Shown: positions 9,163-18,332 of the stretch, one piece after another
Layout: every line of letters starts with the position of its first letter
Position numbering within the stretch: the stretch's first letter is position 1
Assembly: GCF_000703005.1 (NCBI RefSeq)
Contig: NZ_JNLH01000001.1
Coordinates: 1,605,001-1,669,000, forward strand
DNA from: Pseudobutyrivibrio ruminis HUN009
GTDB taxonomy: Bacteria; Bacillota; Clostridia; Lachnospirales; Lachnospiraceae
Length of the DNA: 64,000 bases
Direction: 5' to 3'
Program-made: the position numbers and the translations under genes
The notes under the pieces: generated by a model
What the model was told of the DNA's origin: nothing
The model's database searches: none
What the model saw: the letters and a program-made list of their open reading frames with translations, nothing else

Positions 9163-9834
9163 ATGAAAAAGATTTTGGTGGTAGATGACGAAGAAAAGAT
9201 TCGTTCACTGATCCGTAAGTACGGTGAGTTTGAGGGCTATGAAATTGCAGAAGCATGCGATGGAATGGATGCTATAGAAAAGGTCAAGGCAAACAGTGAT
9301 TATGATGTAATCATCATGGATGTTATGATGCCAGAGCTTGATGGATTCTCAGCTTGCAGTGAAATCAAAAAGATAAAGGATATTCCAGTTATCATGCTTT
9401 CAGCAAGAGGCGAGGAATATGATAGAATCCACGGTTTTGAGGCAGGTGTTGATGACTATGTTGTAAAGCCATTCTCACCAAAGGAACTTATGATGCGTGT
9501 TAATGTTGTTACGAGCCGCAGCAAATCTGATGAAGGTGCTGTAGATATTTTTCGTTACGAAGGCTTGGAGGTCAACTTTACTGCCAGAACAGTTTCTATT
9601 GATGGCAAACGAGTTGATATGTCACCAAAGGAATATGAGCTTCTGTTTTACCTGGTTCGAAATAAAAATATAGCACTTGAACGTGAACGACTTATTACTG
9701 AGGTTTGGGGTTATGACTACTATGGTGATGACAGAACCTTGGACACACATATAAAGCTTCTTAGAAACAGTTTAGGCGAGTATCGTCGCCTACTTGTTAC
9801 ACTTAGAGGTGTAGGTTATAGATTCGAGGCTTAA
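9163..9834 (+). CDS. OmpR/PhoB-family response regulator
   Basis: Two-domain DNA-binding regulator of 223 aa. The receiver has D8/D9, phosphoacceptor D53 (IIMDVMMPELDGF) and the Lys of VVKPFSPKEL. The winged-helix output domain spans about 125-222 and ends with the family-typical TLRGVGYRFEA. A TAGGAGGTC site precedes the ATG. The cognate kinase starts 17 bp after its stop, making a standard two-component operon. Signal and regulon are unknown. Confidence 0.93.
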   Translation: MKKILVVDDEEKIRSLIRKYGEFEGYEIAEACDGMDAIEKVKANSDYDVIIMDVMMPELDGFSACSEIKKIKDIPVIMLSARGEEYDRIHGFEAGVDDYVVKPFSPKELMMRVNVVTSRSKSDEGAVDIFRYEGLEVNFTARTVSIDGKRVDMSPKEYELLFYLVRNKNIALERERLITEVWGYDYYGDDRTLDTHIKLLRNSLGEYRRLLVTLRGVGYRFEA

Positions 9835-9850
9835 ATTGTGGAGGACCCTT

Positions 9851-11506
9851 TTGAAAAAAAGTCAGATAAGTATTAAATGGAAAACCTTTTGTATATTCTT
9901 GATTTTTGCCATAGTACTTCTAGGAGTACTATGGTTTTTTCAGATTGTCTATCTGAATGATTTCTACAAAATGATAAAGCAAAAGGAAACAGAAAATGTT
10001 CTTGATCAAGTAGAGACACTTCTTCATGAATCGGATGACCCATCATCTGAAATTGACAAGCTAGCAGCTAGCAACAACCTTGGCGTATTCATTACAGATT
10101 CAGAGGGAAATTCTCTTTATAATGCAGAATACATTTCGAATTCTCAAATGTCTTCTTTGCCACATTTTATGTTCAGCCTCTTTTACGATGAGGCGGTAGC
10201 TAATGGTGGTGAGGCTGTTATTGAGTTTAAAGGTAGCGAGATGCAGCGAAGCATCAGGGAAAACCTTAATAAGGAGTTAGAACAACAGCCTGAAATAGAC
10301 GGAGAATCAGAAGCCACTCCTGAAACGGAATTAGAACAACCTGAAAACATTTTAGAGAATGCTCCAGACAGTGCAGATGAAACTTCAGAAGAATCCTCTG
10401 GTCAGGGAGAGGGAAAAATTGAATACACAATCCCTCCGGAAAACGAAATGATGCAGGAGCAGTTCAGACAAAACATTGGTAATGAAATGGCTGAGTCTGT
10501 TATCTATGTTCGCATAATCGAAGTGGATGGGCAGGAAGAAGTTGTCATGATTAACTCAGTGTTAACACCTGTCGATGCTACAGTTACTACACTGAAAGCT
10601 CAGCTTCGAATTATCACCGTCATCATAATTATCATTGCATTTATTCTTGCAGCAGCCACAGCTAAAAGCACATCACGCTCTATTATCAAATTGAACGATG
10701 GCGCCAAGAAGCTTGCAGCTGGTGACTACAGCGTAAAATTCAATGCCAACGATTACATGGAAGTGGCCGAGCTTTCAAACACTCTAAACTATGCAGCAAC
10801 AGAACTGGGAAAAGCTGACAGCCTACAGAAAGAGCTAATCGCAAATGTATCCCACGATCTTAGGACGCCACTTACCATGATAAAGGGATACGCTGAGGTT
10901 ATGAGAGACATCCCTGGCGAGAACACGCCAGAAAATGTTCAGGTTATCATCGAAGAGACGGAGCGCTTAACAGGTCTTGTAAACGACATGCTGGACATTT
11001 CAAAACTCAAGGCTGGCACAATTTCCATCCAGCCAGAGGAATACAACTTTACAGAAAGCATTCGCCATGTCCTGGAACGCTACAACAAGCTTCGCGAAGT
11101 AGAAGGCTACACCATAGACTTTGTATATGACGACGAAGTCAACGTATATGCAGATGAGCAGAAGATGTACCAGGTCCTTTACAACCTGGTAAACAACGCC
11201 ATCAACTACACCGGCGAAGACAAAAAGGTTACCGTTATCCAAAAGGTCATTGGCAATACCCTCCGCATCGAAGTAGTTGACACCGGCGACGGCGTAAAAC
11301 AAGAGGACATCCCATACGTATGGGACCGCTACTACAAGGACAAGACAACCCACAAGCGAGCCCTTCAAGGCACTGGACTAGGCCTCTCCATCGTAAAGAA
11401 TGTACTGGAACTCCACGGTGCCAAATACGGAGTCTCATCCATCACCGGCCAAGGCGCCACCTTCTGGTTCGAAATCAAAATCGACCCCTTCGCCGAAGAG
11501 GAGTAG
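9851..11506 (+). CDS. Sensor histidine kinase with acidic extracellular linker
   Basis: Membrane sensor kinase paired with the upstream regulator, 551 aa. TM1 is near the N-terminus. The extracellular sensor of about 210 residues contains a long Glu/Pro/Ser-rich stretch (about 140-200). TM2 (VIIIIIAFILAAATA), HAMP, HisKA with H335 (NVSHDLRTPL) and HATPase_c (NAINYT, DTGDGV, GTGLGLSI) follow. I choose the TTG at 9851 because GGAGG sits six bases before it; the TTG at 9836 has no site. Codon use drifts to C-ending codons over the last hundred or so codons. The stop lies in a GC-rich hairpin. Confidence 0.9.
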   Translation: MKKSQISIKWKTFCIFLIFAIVLLGVLWFFQIVYLNDFYKMIKQKETENVLDQVETLLHESDDPSSEIDKLAASNNLGVFITDSEGNSLYNAEYISNSQMSSLPHFMFSLFYDEAVANGGEAVIEFKGSEMQRSIRENLNKELEQQPEIDGESEATPETELEQPENILENAPDSADETSEESSGQGEGKIEYTIPPENEMMQEQFRQNIGNEMAESVIYVRIIEVDGQEEVVMINSVLTPVDATVTTLKAQLRIITVIIIIIAFILAAATAKSTSRSIIKLNDGAKKLAAGDYSVKFNANDYMEVAELSNTLNYAATELGKADSLQKELIANVSHDLRTPLTMIKGYAEVMRDIPGENTPENVQVIIEETERLTGLVNDMLDISKLKAGTISIQPEEYNFTESIRHVLERYNKLREVEGYTIDFVYDDEVNVYADEQKMYQVLYNLVNNAINYTGEDKKVTVIQKVIGNTLRIEVVDTGDGVKQEDIPYVWDRYYKDKTTHKRALQGTGLGLSIVKNVLELHGAKYGVSSITGQGATFWFEIKIDPFAEEE

Positions 11507-11530
11507 GGGCCTCTGTGGATGGTGGCCCCT
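11505..11530. terminator. GC-rich hairpin between convergent genes
   Basis: AGGGGCC and GGCCCCT form a 7-bp GC-rich stem that overlaps the kinase stop codon and ends four bases before the stop of the minus-strand gene. It lacks a T-run on either side, so it would be a poor intrinsic terminator. It may act as a bidirectional RNA end barrier. Confidence 0.5.
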
Positions 11531-11534
11531 GGGA

Positions 11535-12179
11535 TTAGCGGAGCTCTGAGTAGCCGAAGGAGTTTACGATGGCGTCGATTGGAACGCCGGATTTGCAGAG
11601 AGGGCACTCGTGGAGTGGGTATGACTGGTAGTTAGGGATGTCCTCGTCGTGGAATACGGCTGTTACAGGGATGTTGTCCACTTCTCGAACGGCTGAGAAG
11701 ATGGCGCAAGCACCGCTTATAGTTGCTCCGTAGTATTGTACACATTCGGCCAGGCTTTCAAGAGTGCGGCCTGTGGTTAGTGATCCGAATAATAAAAGAA
11801 CGTGTTTGTCGCGGATAGTCAGTTGCAGATTATCGCGGAAGATGTGCTGGCCGGAAGATGCAAGCTCTGGGGCAGTGACATAGATTGTCTTGTGCTGGTT
11901 GTAGTTTGCTACGCCGGCTTTTGTTAGTTCTTCAGCAAGATAGGTTCCAACTACTTCCATGCCATCGGCACATACGATTGTGTCTACTGGTGTGGAAACG
12001 GAGTAGTGCATTGCAAGAAGCTGGGCTACGCCATGAGCTTCGTTGCATCTGGTCTTTATTGTTCCGATTTCCATGTAGTTTGTGATGTGGGAGTGGTTGG
12101 TTGCGAAGTGACCAGGAATTATTTTCAAAACAACATCTGAGTTTAGTGGAGCAGGAATTTTAGTATAGTCTTTTAACAT
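11535..12179 (-). CDS. Phosphoribosyltransferase-like protein (PyrE-like) with degenerate PRPP loop
   Basis: 214 aa with a type I PRTase-like fold: a central VCADGMEVVGTYLAEEL segment and the late motif LLLFGSLTTGRTLESL. In active PRTases the latter is normally a hydrophobic strand plus two acidic residues before TTG; here the acidic pair is replaced by F-G, so PRPP chemistry may be lost or altered. A CPLCKSG pair of cysteines sits near the C-terminus. The ATG at 12179 has an AAAGGGG site; the longer frame has none. It is monocistronic and faces the kinase gene. Function unknown. Confidence 0.65.
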   Translation of the reverse strand: MLKDYTKIPAPLNSDVVLKIIPGHFATNHSHITNYMEIGTIKTRCNEAHGVAQLLAMHYSVSTPVDTIVCADGMEVVGTYLAEELTKAGVANYNQHKTIYVTAPELASSGQHIFRDNLQLTIRDKHVLLLFGSLTTGRTLESLAECVQYYGATISGACAIFSAVREVDNIPVTAVFHDEDIPNYQSYPLHECPLCKSGVPIDAIVNSFGYSELR

Positions 12180-12418
12180 AATAAACCCCTTTCTTGTATG
12201 AACCTTATAGTTCAAATTTCCCCTTTTTGATATTTACATCATATCATACTTTTGTCAGATATCTAGTGAATAAATTTTGTATTACATACAAAAATAGAAA
12301 AACACATTAAATTCACAGATAAGACATGGATTTTTATAAATTTGCACATCCAAATATGCTAGTGTTTTAATAGTACACTTTACGTTTACGTTTCATATTA
12401 TACAGAAGGAGGGGGCTT

Positions 12419-14431
12419 ATGGCGAAAGGGCAAGCTAAACAAAAGCGAATTAGTACACAGTTATTGGTGGTTTTAATTCCACTTGTAATTGTGGCAATCG
12501 CAATTGTAACCACTATTTTGGCATTGCAGGCAAAGAATGTAATTGAGGCTGAAGCAACAGAAGGGCTGCATCAGGAATCTAGAGCAAATGCTGCAGATAT
12601 TGCTCAGACAATGGATAGCATGACCAAGTATTATGATGGTTTGGCGGATGCTATTGAGGGCGGAACTTTCGAAAGTGATGTACAGATTAATAATCTGTTG
12701 ACTGAATCATTGAATGAGTTCCCTGGTGTTGTAACAGATGCCTATATCGCAATCGGTAGAACAGAGTTCTATGATGGTAGCGGATGGTTTCCAGATTTAA
12801 GTGAATATGATGCAACTACCAGAGGTTGGTATCAGAATGGTGATGGCCAGACAGAGATTGTTATAGGTGCACCTTCTCTTGATTTAACAACTGGAAATAT
12901 GGTTGTTTGCGGCTCACGTTCTATTACATTGAACGGTCGTAAGGGTGTTATGTCTACAGATATTGCACTTGCTGGCATTTCTGAAATGGTTAGCCAGTAT
13001 ACACCAGGTGAAAGTGGAGCCAGCTTGCTTGTTCAAGGAACTCAGATTATTGGTTCCGTGGAAACAGAATATGTAGGTACTGATGTATCTGAACATACAG
13101 ATGATGGATTCTTACAAAGAATGTCAGAAATTGTTGCTGCAGGTGGAAGTGATTCTGTAGTTACAATGAAAGGAAATAATGGAAAGAATTATTTCGTTTC
13201 ATTTGATAATGTAGATGGTACAGAGTGGACTCTTATTTCTTATGTACCACAGGATGCAGTATTAGCAGAGCTTAGACAATTCATTATCATTAGTATTGCA
13301 ATTGCTGCAATTATTGTTTTGATAATGGCAGTAATTCTTCTTCAGTTAATCAATTCAAAGATTACTAAGCCAGTACGTGGTCTTACAGAAAATATTACAA
13401 GAATAGCTAGTGGTGACTTTACAGTTGAAATTCCAGCAGGTGGCGGAAATGAAATTGGCACCATGAATAATAACATGCATGATTATGTTGAACAGATGCG
13501 TAGTACGCTCACTGAGATTAAGAGTATGACTGATCAGCTTGCTTCTGAGGCTGCAAATAGTAAGAATGTATCTGGTGATTTGAACGAGCGTGCTGATGAG
13601 CAGGCAAGTGCTATGCAACAGATTCAGCATACGATGGATGATATGTCATCTGCAGTTGCTGATCTAGCAGAAAATGCAACAGTATTGGCTCAGCAGGTTA
13701 ATGATTTGACTATGCAGAGTGAGACAACAAAGCAGACAATGGACGATTTGGTTAGCACAGCAAGAGATGGTCAACGAGACATGGAGGCTGTTCAGTCTGG
13801 CATGACAAATGTTGCTCAGTCTATGCGTGAAATGAATGATGTTGTTAACAATGTAGATGAGTCTGCTAAGCAGATTGATTCTATTGTTGATATGATTAAT
13901 TCTATTTCCAGCCAGACAAACCTTCTTTCACTTAATGCTTCCATTGAGGCAGCACGTGCAGGTGAAGCCGGTAAAGGATTTGCTGTCGTTGCTGATGAGA
14001 TTGGTGCATTGGCGCAGAATTCTGCAGATAGTACTCAGCAGATTTCAGCTATCATCAAAGAGATTACAGCTCAGATTGCAGAGCTTTCAACAAAGGCAGA
14101 ATTAAATGTTGAAGAAATCAACACCAGTATGGAATCTGTAAATCAGGCTGGTGAAACATTTGAAAAGATATTCAAGAGCCTTGATGAGGCCAGTGATACT
14201 GTTGGAGATATGATTGATAAGATTGGTAGTGTTGATGAGATTGCAACTTCTATGGCTGCTATTTCTGAGGAGCAGTCAGCTAGTACCCAGGAAGTTAGTG
14301 CTACAGCAACAAGTCTTGCTGAAGGTGCAGAACAGGTTGCAGAAAACTCTCGTGGTGTGGATAACAGTGCCACTGTAGTATCTGAATCATCTGATAAGAT
14401 TGAAAATCTTATTAATCAGTTTACCGTATAA
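12419..14431 (+). CDS. Methyl-accepting chemotaxis protein
   Basis: Membrane chemoreceptor of 670 aa. TM1 spans about residues 15-37, followed by a periplasm-facing sensor of about 240 residues with a double-Cache look (GWFPDLSEYDATTRGWY, VVCGSRSI). TM2 is at about 285-310 (IISIAIAAIIVLIMAVILL), then HAMP, then a long signalling coiled coil with the conserved tip QTNLLSLNASIEAARAGE. Cache receptors usually bind small organic ligands; the ligand here is not predictable. A strong GAAGGAGGGGG site precedes the ATG. It probably drives the flagellar motor suggested by the flagellin at 29785. Confidence 0.95.
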   Translation: MAKGQAKQKRISTQLLVVLIPLVIVAIAIVTTILALQAKNVIEAEATEGLHQESRANAADIAQTMDSMTKYYDGLADAIEGGTFESDVQINNLLTESLNEFPGVVTDAYIAIGRTEFYDGSGWFPDLSEYDATTRGWYQNGDGQTEIVIGAPSLDLTTGNMVVCGSRSITLNGRKGVMSTDIALAGISEMVSQYTPGESGASLLVQGTQIIGSVETEYVGTDVSEHTDDGFLQRMSEIVAAGGSDSVVTMKGNNGKNYFVSFDNVDGTEWTLISYVPQDAVLAELRQFIIISIAIAAIIVLIMAVILLQLINSKITKPVRGLTENITRIASGDFTVEIPAGGGNEIGTMNNNMHDYVEQMRSTLTEIKSMTDQLASEAANSKNVSGDLNERADEQASAMQQIQHTMDDMSSAVADLAENATVLAQQVNDLTMQSETTKQTMDDLVSTARDGQRDMEAVQSGMTNVAQSMREMNDVVNNVDESAKQIDSIVDMINSISSQTNLLSLNASIEAARAGEAGKGFAVVADEIGALAQNSADSTQQISAIIKEITAQIAELSTKAELNVEEINTSMESVNQAGETFEKIFKSLDEASDTVGDMIDKIGSVDEIATSMAAISEEQSASTQEVSATATSLAEGAEQVAENSRGVDNSATVVSESSDKIENLINQFTV

Positions 14432-14446
14432 ACGAAAGCATAATAA

Positions 14447-14489
14447 AAGAGCTTATTTGGCTAAGCGGTCAAATAAGCTCTTATTTTTT
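14447..14489. terminator. Bidirectional terminator between MCP and patatin-like gene
   Basis: AAGAGCTTATTTG and CAAATAAGCTCTT make a 13-bp stem, followed by ATTTTTT on the + strand and flanked by A-rich sequence for the minus strand. The 3' arm lies inside the last codons of the minus-strand gene. Confidence 0.88.
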
Positions 14490-15321
14490 CTAGATTTTCT
14501 GTGGCAATGCGTCTACCGATATCGTAAACACGTTGCAATTCTTCTGGGTTCTTTTCTGTAGCACCAATATTAAGTGGAGCATCTGGCCTGATTACAAAGG
14601 CATTACCGTTTGCTACCTGTTTTTTAACGTATGCCTTTTGGGCATTGTACATGTTGTGCCTGTTTTCCATAGTGTCAATCATTCGTGGATATTTTCTTAA
14701 AAGCCATCTAATAATTCCCATGTATTTCTGAGGCTTTTTAATATAGTTCGCTGGCTGGGTTTCGATAACAAGGATTTTGTCACAGCCTTGCTTTTCCATA
14801 AAGCGAAGAGGAATGGAATCTGACATTCCACCATCTAAATATAAATCATCTCCAATTGGAACAGGTCTTGAAACTGCTGGCATAGAAGCGGAGGCTCTAA
14901 TCCAGCGAATGTCTATTCCATCTGGAGTGCCGTCATAGTTATCGCATTTATGATATACCGCATTTCCGGTAGATAATTCAGTGGCAACACAGAAGAAATC
15001 CATAGGATTCTTGTAAAAGGTATCGTAATCCCATTTATCAAGCTCGTATGGAAGAGTGCCATAGCAAAATGGCACATTGTAAATGTCTCCAGTTTTAATA
15101 AGGGAGCTAAAGCTAGCATAGCGCTTGTCGTTACAGTATTTTTTATTGTAGCGAATACCACGTCCTATCTGTTTTGATTTAATATTAAGTCCAAATGTGG
15201 CACCAGCTGAAACACCAACAGCACAATCGAAATCAATATTGTTTTCCATGAGAACATCAATTACCCCGCAGGTAAACATGCCTCTCATGGCGCCACCTTC
15301 CATTACTAATCCTTTTTTCAT
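14461..15321 (-). CDS. Patatin-like phospholipase family protein
   Basis: Predicted serine acyl hydrolase acting on lipids, 286 aa. It has the oxyanion-type glycine loop GGAMRG (residues 9-14), the nucleophile elbow GVSAG (S38) and the DGG motif with the catalytic Asp in YLDGGMSDSIPL. No signal peptide is visible, so it is probably cytosolic or membrane-peripheral. It ends within the bidirectional terminator and is divergent from the GH3 gene. It resembles the YjjU-like bacterial patatins; the natural substrate is unknown. Confidence 0.9.
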   Translation of the reverse strand: MKKGLVMEGGAMRGMFTCGVIDVLMENNIDFDCAVGVSAGATFGLNIKSKQIGRGIRYNKKYCNDKRYASFSSLIKTGDIYNVPFCYGTLPYELDKWDYDTFYKNPMDFFCVATELSTGNAVYHKCDNYDGTPDGIDIRWIRASASMPAVSRPVPIGDDLYLDGGMSDSIPLRFMEKQGCDKILVIETQPANYIKKPQKYMGIIRWLLRKYPRMIDTMENRHNMYNAQKAYVKKQVANGNAFVIRPDAPLNIGATEKNPEELQRVYDIGRRIATENLEKIRAYLTA

Positions 15322-15364
15322 AATAATTCCCTCAATTCTCTATAAATAAAAACTTATCATTGCG

Positions 15365-15378
15365 TACAATTAATTGCA
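15365..15378. promoter_or_regulatory. Palindrome TACAATTAATTGCA in the patatin/GH3 divergent gap
   Basis: Near-perfect palindrome located between two divergent genes. It resembles MarR/OhrR-type half sites (TACAATT, AATTGTA) and also resembles the sequence over the trxB promoter at 30675-30704. Operator role is inference. Confidence 0.3.
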
Positions 15379-15498
15379 AGTTTTTATTGATAAAAAAGAC
15401 CAAAATTTAGAGCGATTTTCGTAAAAATAAATGATGCAAGGTATGGGGCCGTAATGTATACTCTTGAAAGGATGTTTTGGAGAAAGGATATTGGAGGA

Positions 15499-18312
15499 AT
15501 GTCAGGAAAGCTATTTGACGAAAATAGATTTGCAGCTGTGGCTAGACGCGCAGTTGCTGAAGGTGTGGTGCTTTTGAAGAATGATGGTAATGTTTTACCA
15601 CTTCAGCAAGGTACCACTATTTCATTGTTTGGACGTAGTCAGTACAACTACTATAAAAGCGGTACCGGCTCAGGTGGTATGGTTAATACCAAGTATGTTA
15701 TTGGTGTAAAAGAAGCACTTGAGGCTGATGATAGATATAATCTGAATCAGGATTTAAAAGCTATCTATGATGAGTGGATTAAGGATAATCCATTTGATGC
15801 AGGAATCGGTTGGGCTAGTGAACCATGGTTCCAAAAGGAAATGGTAATCACTCCAGAAATAGCAAAAGCGGCAGCAGCTAAGTCGGATGTTGCAATTGTG
15901 CTAATCGGTCGTACAGCAGGTGAGGACCAGGATAATAGTGCAACAGAAGGAAGCTATCTTCTAACAGAAGATGAGCATACAATGCTGAAAAATGTTACCG
16001 AGGCCTTTGAAAAGACAATCGTTCTTTTGAATGTTGGTAACATTATCGATATGAAGTGGGTTAAAAAGTACAACCCAACCGCTGTTGCATATATCTGGCA
16101 GGGTGGACAGGAAGGTGGAAATGGTGTCCTTGATGTTTTATCAGGGGATGTAAATCCAGCAGGTCGTCTGTCTGATACTATCGCTTATGATATTGAGGAT
16201 TGTCCATCTACAGCAAACTTTGGCAAAAAGAAGAGAAACATCCAGCAGGAAGATATCTATGTTGGATACAGATATTTTGAAACATTTGCAAAGGATAAGG
16301 TTCTATATCCATTTGGATTTGGATTATCTTACACAAGCTTTGATATTAAGTGCAAGGACCTAAAGTTTGATGTTGCTAATGGCGCTACTGTGAAGGCAAC
16401 AGTTACTAACACCGGTGCACGCAAAGGACAGCAGGTTGTCCAGCTTTATTTAGAAAAACCTCAGGGCAAGCTTGGAAATCCAGCTAGAGTGTTGGTAGGC
16501 TTTGAAAAGACAAAGAAAATTGAGCCTGGTGAAACAGTGGAATGTGAAATCCATGTACCAACATACTATATGTCTTGCTACGATGACTCTGGCGTTACAG
16601 GCCACAAAAGCGCCTATGTGCTAGAGCAGGGAACTTATACATTCTACGTAGGTGGCGATGTGCGAGCAGAGGAGTCAGCATCAGTAGATATTTCTGAAAC
16701 TATTGTGGTGGATCAGAAGTCAGAGCTTATGGCACCTACCATTGACTTCACAAGATTTAAGCCTGAGGCAAATGCAGATGAAACATTCTCAGTTGTTTAC
16801 GAAGCTGTTCCAACTGCAACTAAAACTACAATCGAGCATCGTCTGCAGGAGCTTCCAGCTGAAATCCCTCAGACAAAGGATATGGGCTACAAGCTTGTGG
16901 ATGTTGCTAAAGGCAAGGTTTCTATGGATGACTTTATTGCTCAGCTTTCAGACGATGATTTGGTAGCAATAGTTAGAGGAGAGGGCATGAGCTCTCCAAA
17001 GGTTACACCAGGAACAGGTGGAGCATTTGGTGGTGTTACAGATTCGCTTTTAGGCTATGGTATTCCAGTTGCTTGCTGTACAGATGGCCCTTCTGGAATC
17101 AGAATGGATTCAGGAAAGAAAGCTTTTGCTATGCCAAATGGAACACTTCTTGCAAGCACTTGGAATCTTGAATTAATGGAAGAGCTTTACCAGTGGGAAG
17201 GTTTGGAGCTTCGTAAAAATAAAGTAGATGTATTGCTTGGACCAGGTATGAACCTTCACAGAAATCCTTTGAATGGTAGAAACTTTGAGTATTTTTCAGA
17301 GGATCCATTCCTTACAGGAAAATGTGCAGCATACCAGTTAAAGGGTATGCATAAATACGACATTACAGGAACAATAAAGCATTTTGCCTTGAATACACAG
17401 GAGACATCTCGTCACTATGCGGAGCATGTGGCATCAGAGCGAGCAATCAGAGAGCTTTATTTAAAGGGATATGAGATTGCTGTTAAGGAAGCAGGCGCTC
17501 ATGCGGTAATGACCACTTACGGTCCAGTCAACGGAAGATACACATCTTCAAACTTCGATTTAGTTACAAAAATCCTTAGGGATGAATGGGGCTTTGAAGG
17601 TATTGTAATGACAGACTGGTGGGCAAAAGGTGGAAATACAGGAGCTGGAGATGGGGCAGATATGGCAGATATCGTAGCTGCTCAAAACGACCTTTACATG
17701 GTTACAACAAGTGCTGCAGACAACACCAACAATGACAATTCATTGGAAGGACTAGCAAATGGTACAGTAACCAGAGCTGACTACCAGCGCTGCGCTGCTA
17801 ACATTTGTAGATTCATTATTTCAAAGCCAGTGTTCTTTAGACTTATAAATGAAAACAATGAGATAGATAATCAGCTTTTAGATGAGGCAGATGAGGAAGA
17901 GCTTTCATATGACAACATGATAGACTGTAATTTTAAGGAAAGTGATGTCTTTTTCGTTAATCCAGCTGAAATCAAAACAGGACGAGATAGTGCCAACATG
18001 CTTTCTGTTGCAATCAAGGAACGAGGGGATTACAGGCTTAACATGACTGTGCGTGCAAAGAACCTCAGTGCTCTTGCACAAATTCCTTTGACAGTTTTCA
18101 GAGATAGAGATATCGTAAAGACGATAACCCTCACAGGAGAGGACAGAGAGTGGCAGACAGTTTCTGTAGATTTCACAGACTGCTTTGCAAGCTTCTATAT
18201 CAAGCTTTACTTTGCCCAGGATGGTATGGAGATAAAAGATATTAACGTAGAATTTGTATGCTCAAAGGAGCAGGAGATTCACGATATGCTTGCTCGACTT
18301 GGAGAGGATTAA
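15499..18312 (+). CDS. GH3 beta-glucosidase with permuted domain order
   Basis: Glycoside hydrolase family 3 enzyme, about 937 aa, with no signal peptide, so likely acting on imported oligosaccharides. The usual C-terminal modules come first: GVVLLKNDGNVLPL and NPAGRLSDT of the (alpha/beta)6 sandwich, then an FnIII-like domain. The catalytic TIM-barrel part follows, with GPGMNLHRNPLNGRNFEY and the nucleophile Asp706 in VMTDWW. As I recall, Butyrivibrio fibrisolvens BglA has the same swapped order. The start is uncertain: 15499 has GGAGAAAGG at a fair distance, while 15454 and 15472 are in frame upstream. It forms a unit with the PTS_EIIC-type permease 20 bp later. Confidence 0.9.
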   Translation: MSGKLFDENRFAAVARRAVAEGVVLLKNDGNVLPLQQGTTISLFGRSQYNYYKSGTGSGGMVNTKYVIGVKEALEADDRYNLNQDLKAIYDEWIKDNPFDAGIGWASEPWFQKEMVITPEIAKAAAAKSDVAIVLIGRTAGEDQDNSATEGSYLLTEDEHTMLKNVTEAFEKTIVLLNVGNIIDMKWVKKYNPTAVAYIWQGGQEGGNGVLDVLSGDVNPAGRLSDTIAYDIEDCPSTANFGKKKRNIQQEDIYVGYRYFETFAKDKVLYPFGFGLSYTSFDIKCKDLKFDVANGATVKATVTNTGARKGQQVVQLYLEKPQGKLGNPARVLVGFEKTKKIEPGETVECEIHVPTYYMSCYDDSGVTGHKSAYVLEQGTYTFYVGGDVRAEESASVDISETIVVDQKSELMAPTIDFTRFKPEANADETFSVVYEAVPTATKTTIEHRLQELPAEIPQTKDMGYKLVDVAKGKVSMDDFIAQLSDDDLVAIVRGEGMSSPKVTPGTGGAFGGVTDSLLGYGIPVACCTDGPSGIRMDSGKKAFAMPNGTLLASTWNLELMEELYQWEGLELRKNKVDVLLGPGMNLHRNPLNGRNFEYFSEDPFLTGKCAAYQLKGMHKYDITGTIKHFALNTQETSRHYAEHVASERAIRELYLKGYEIAVKEAGAHAVMTTYGPVNGRYTSSNFDLVTKILRDEWGFEGIVMTDWWAKGGNTGAGDGADMADIVAAQNDLYMVTTSAADNTNNDNSLEGLANGTVTRADYQRCAANICRFIISKPVFFRLINENNEIDNQLLDEADEEELSYDNMIDCNFKESDVFFVNPAEIKTGRDSANMLSVAIKERGDYRLNMTVRAKNLSALAQIPLTVFRDRDIVKTITLTGEDREWQTVSVDFTDCFASFYIKLYFAQDGMEIKDINVEFVCSKEQEIHDMLARLGED

Positions 18313-18332
18313 AAAGTTAGGAGAATTGTTAT

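Noticed and set aside
11000..11368. Antisense frame of about 120 codons inside the histidine kinase
   Set aside because: Wholly within a well-supported gene, low-complexity composition, no ribosome site; a shadow of C-ending codons.
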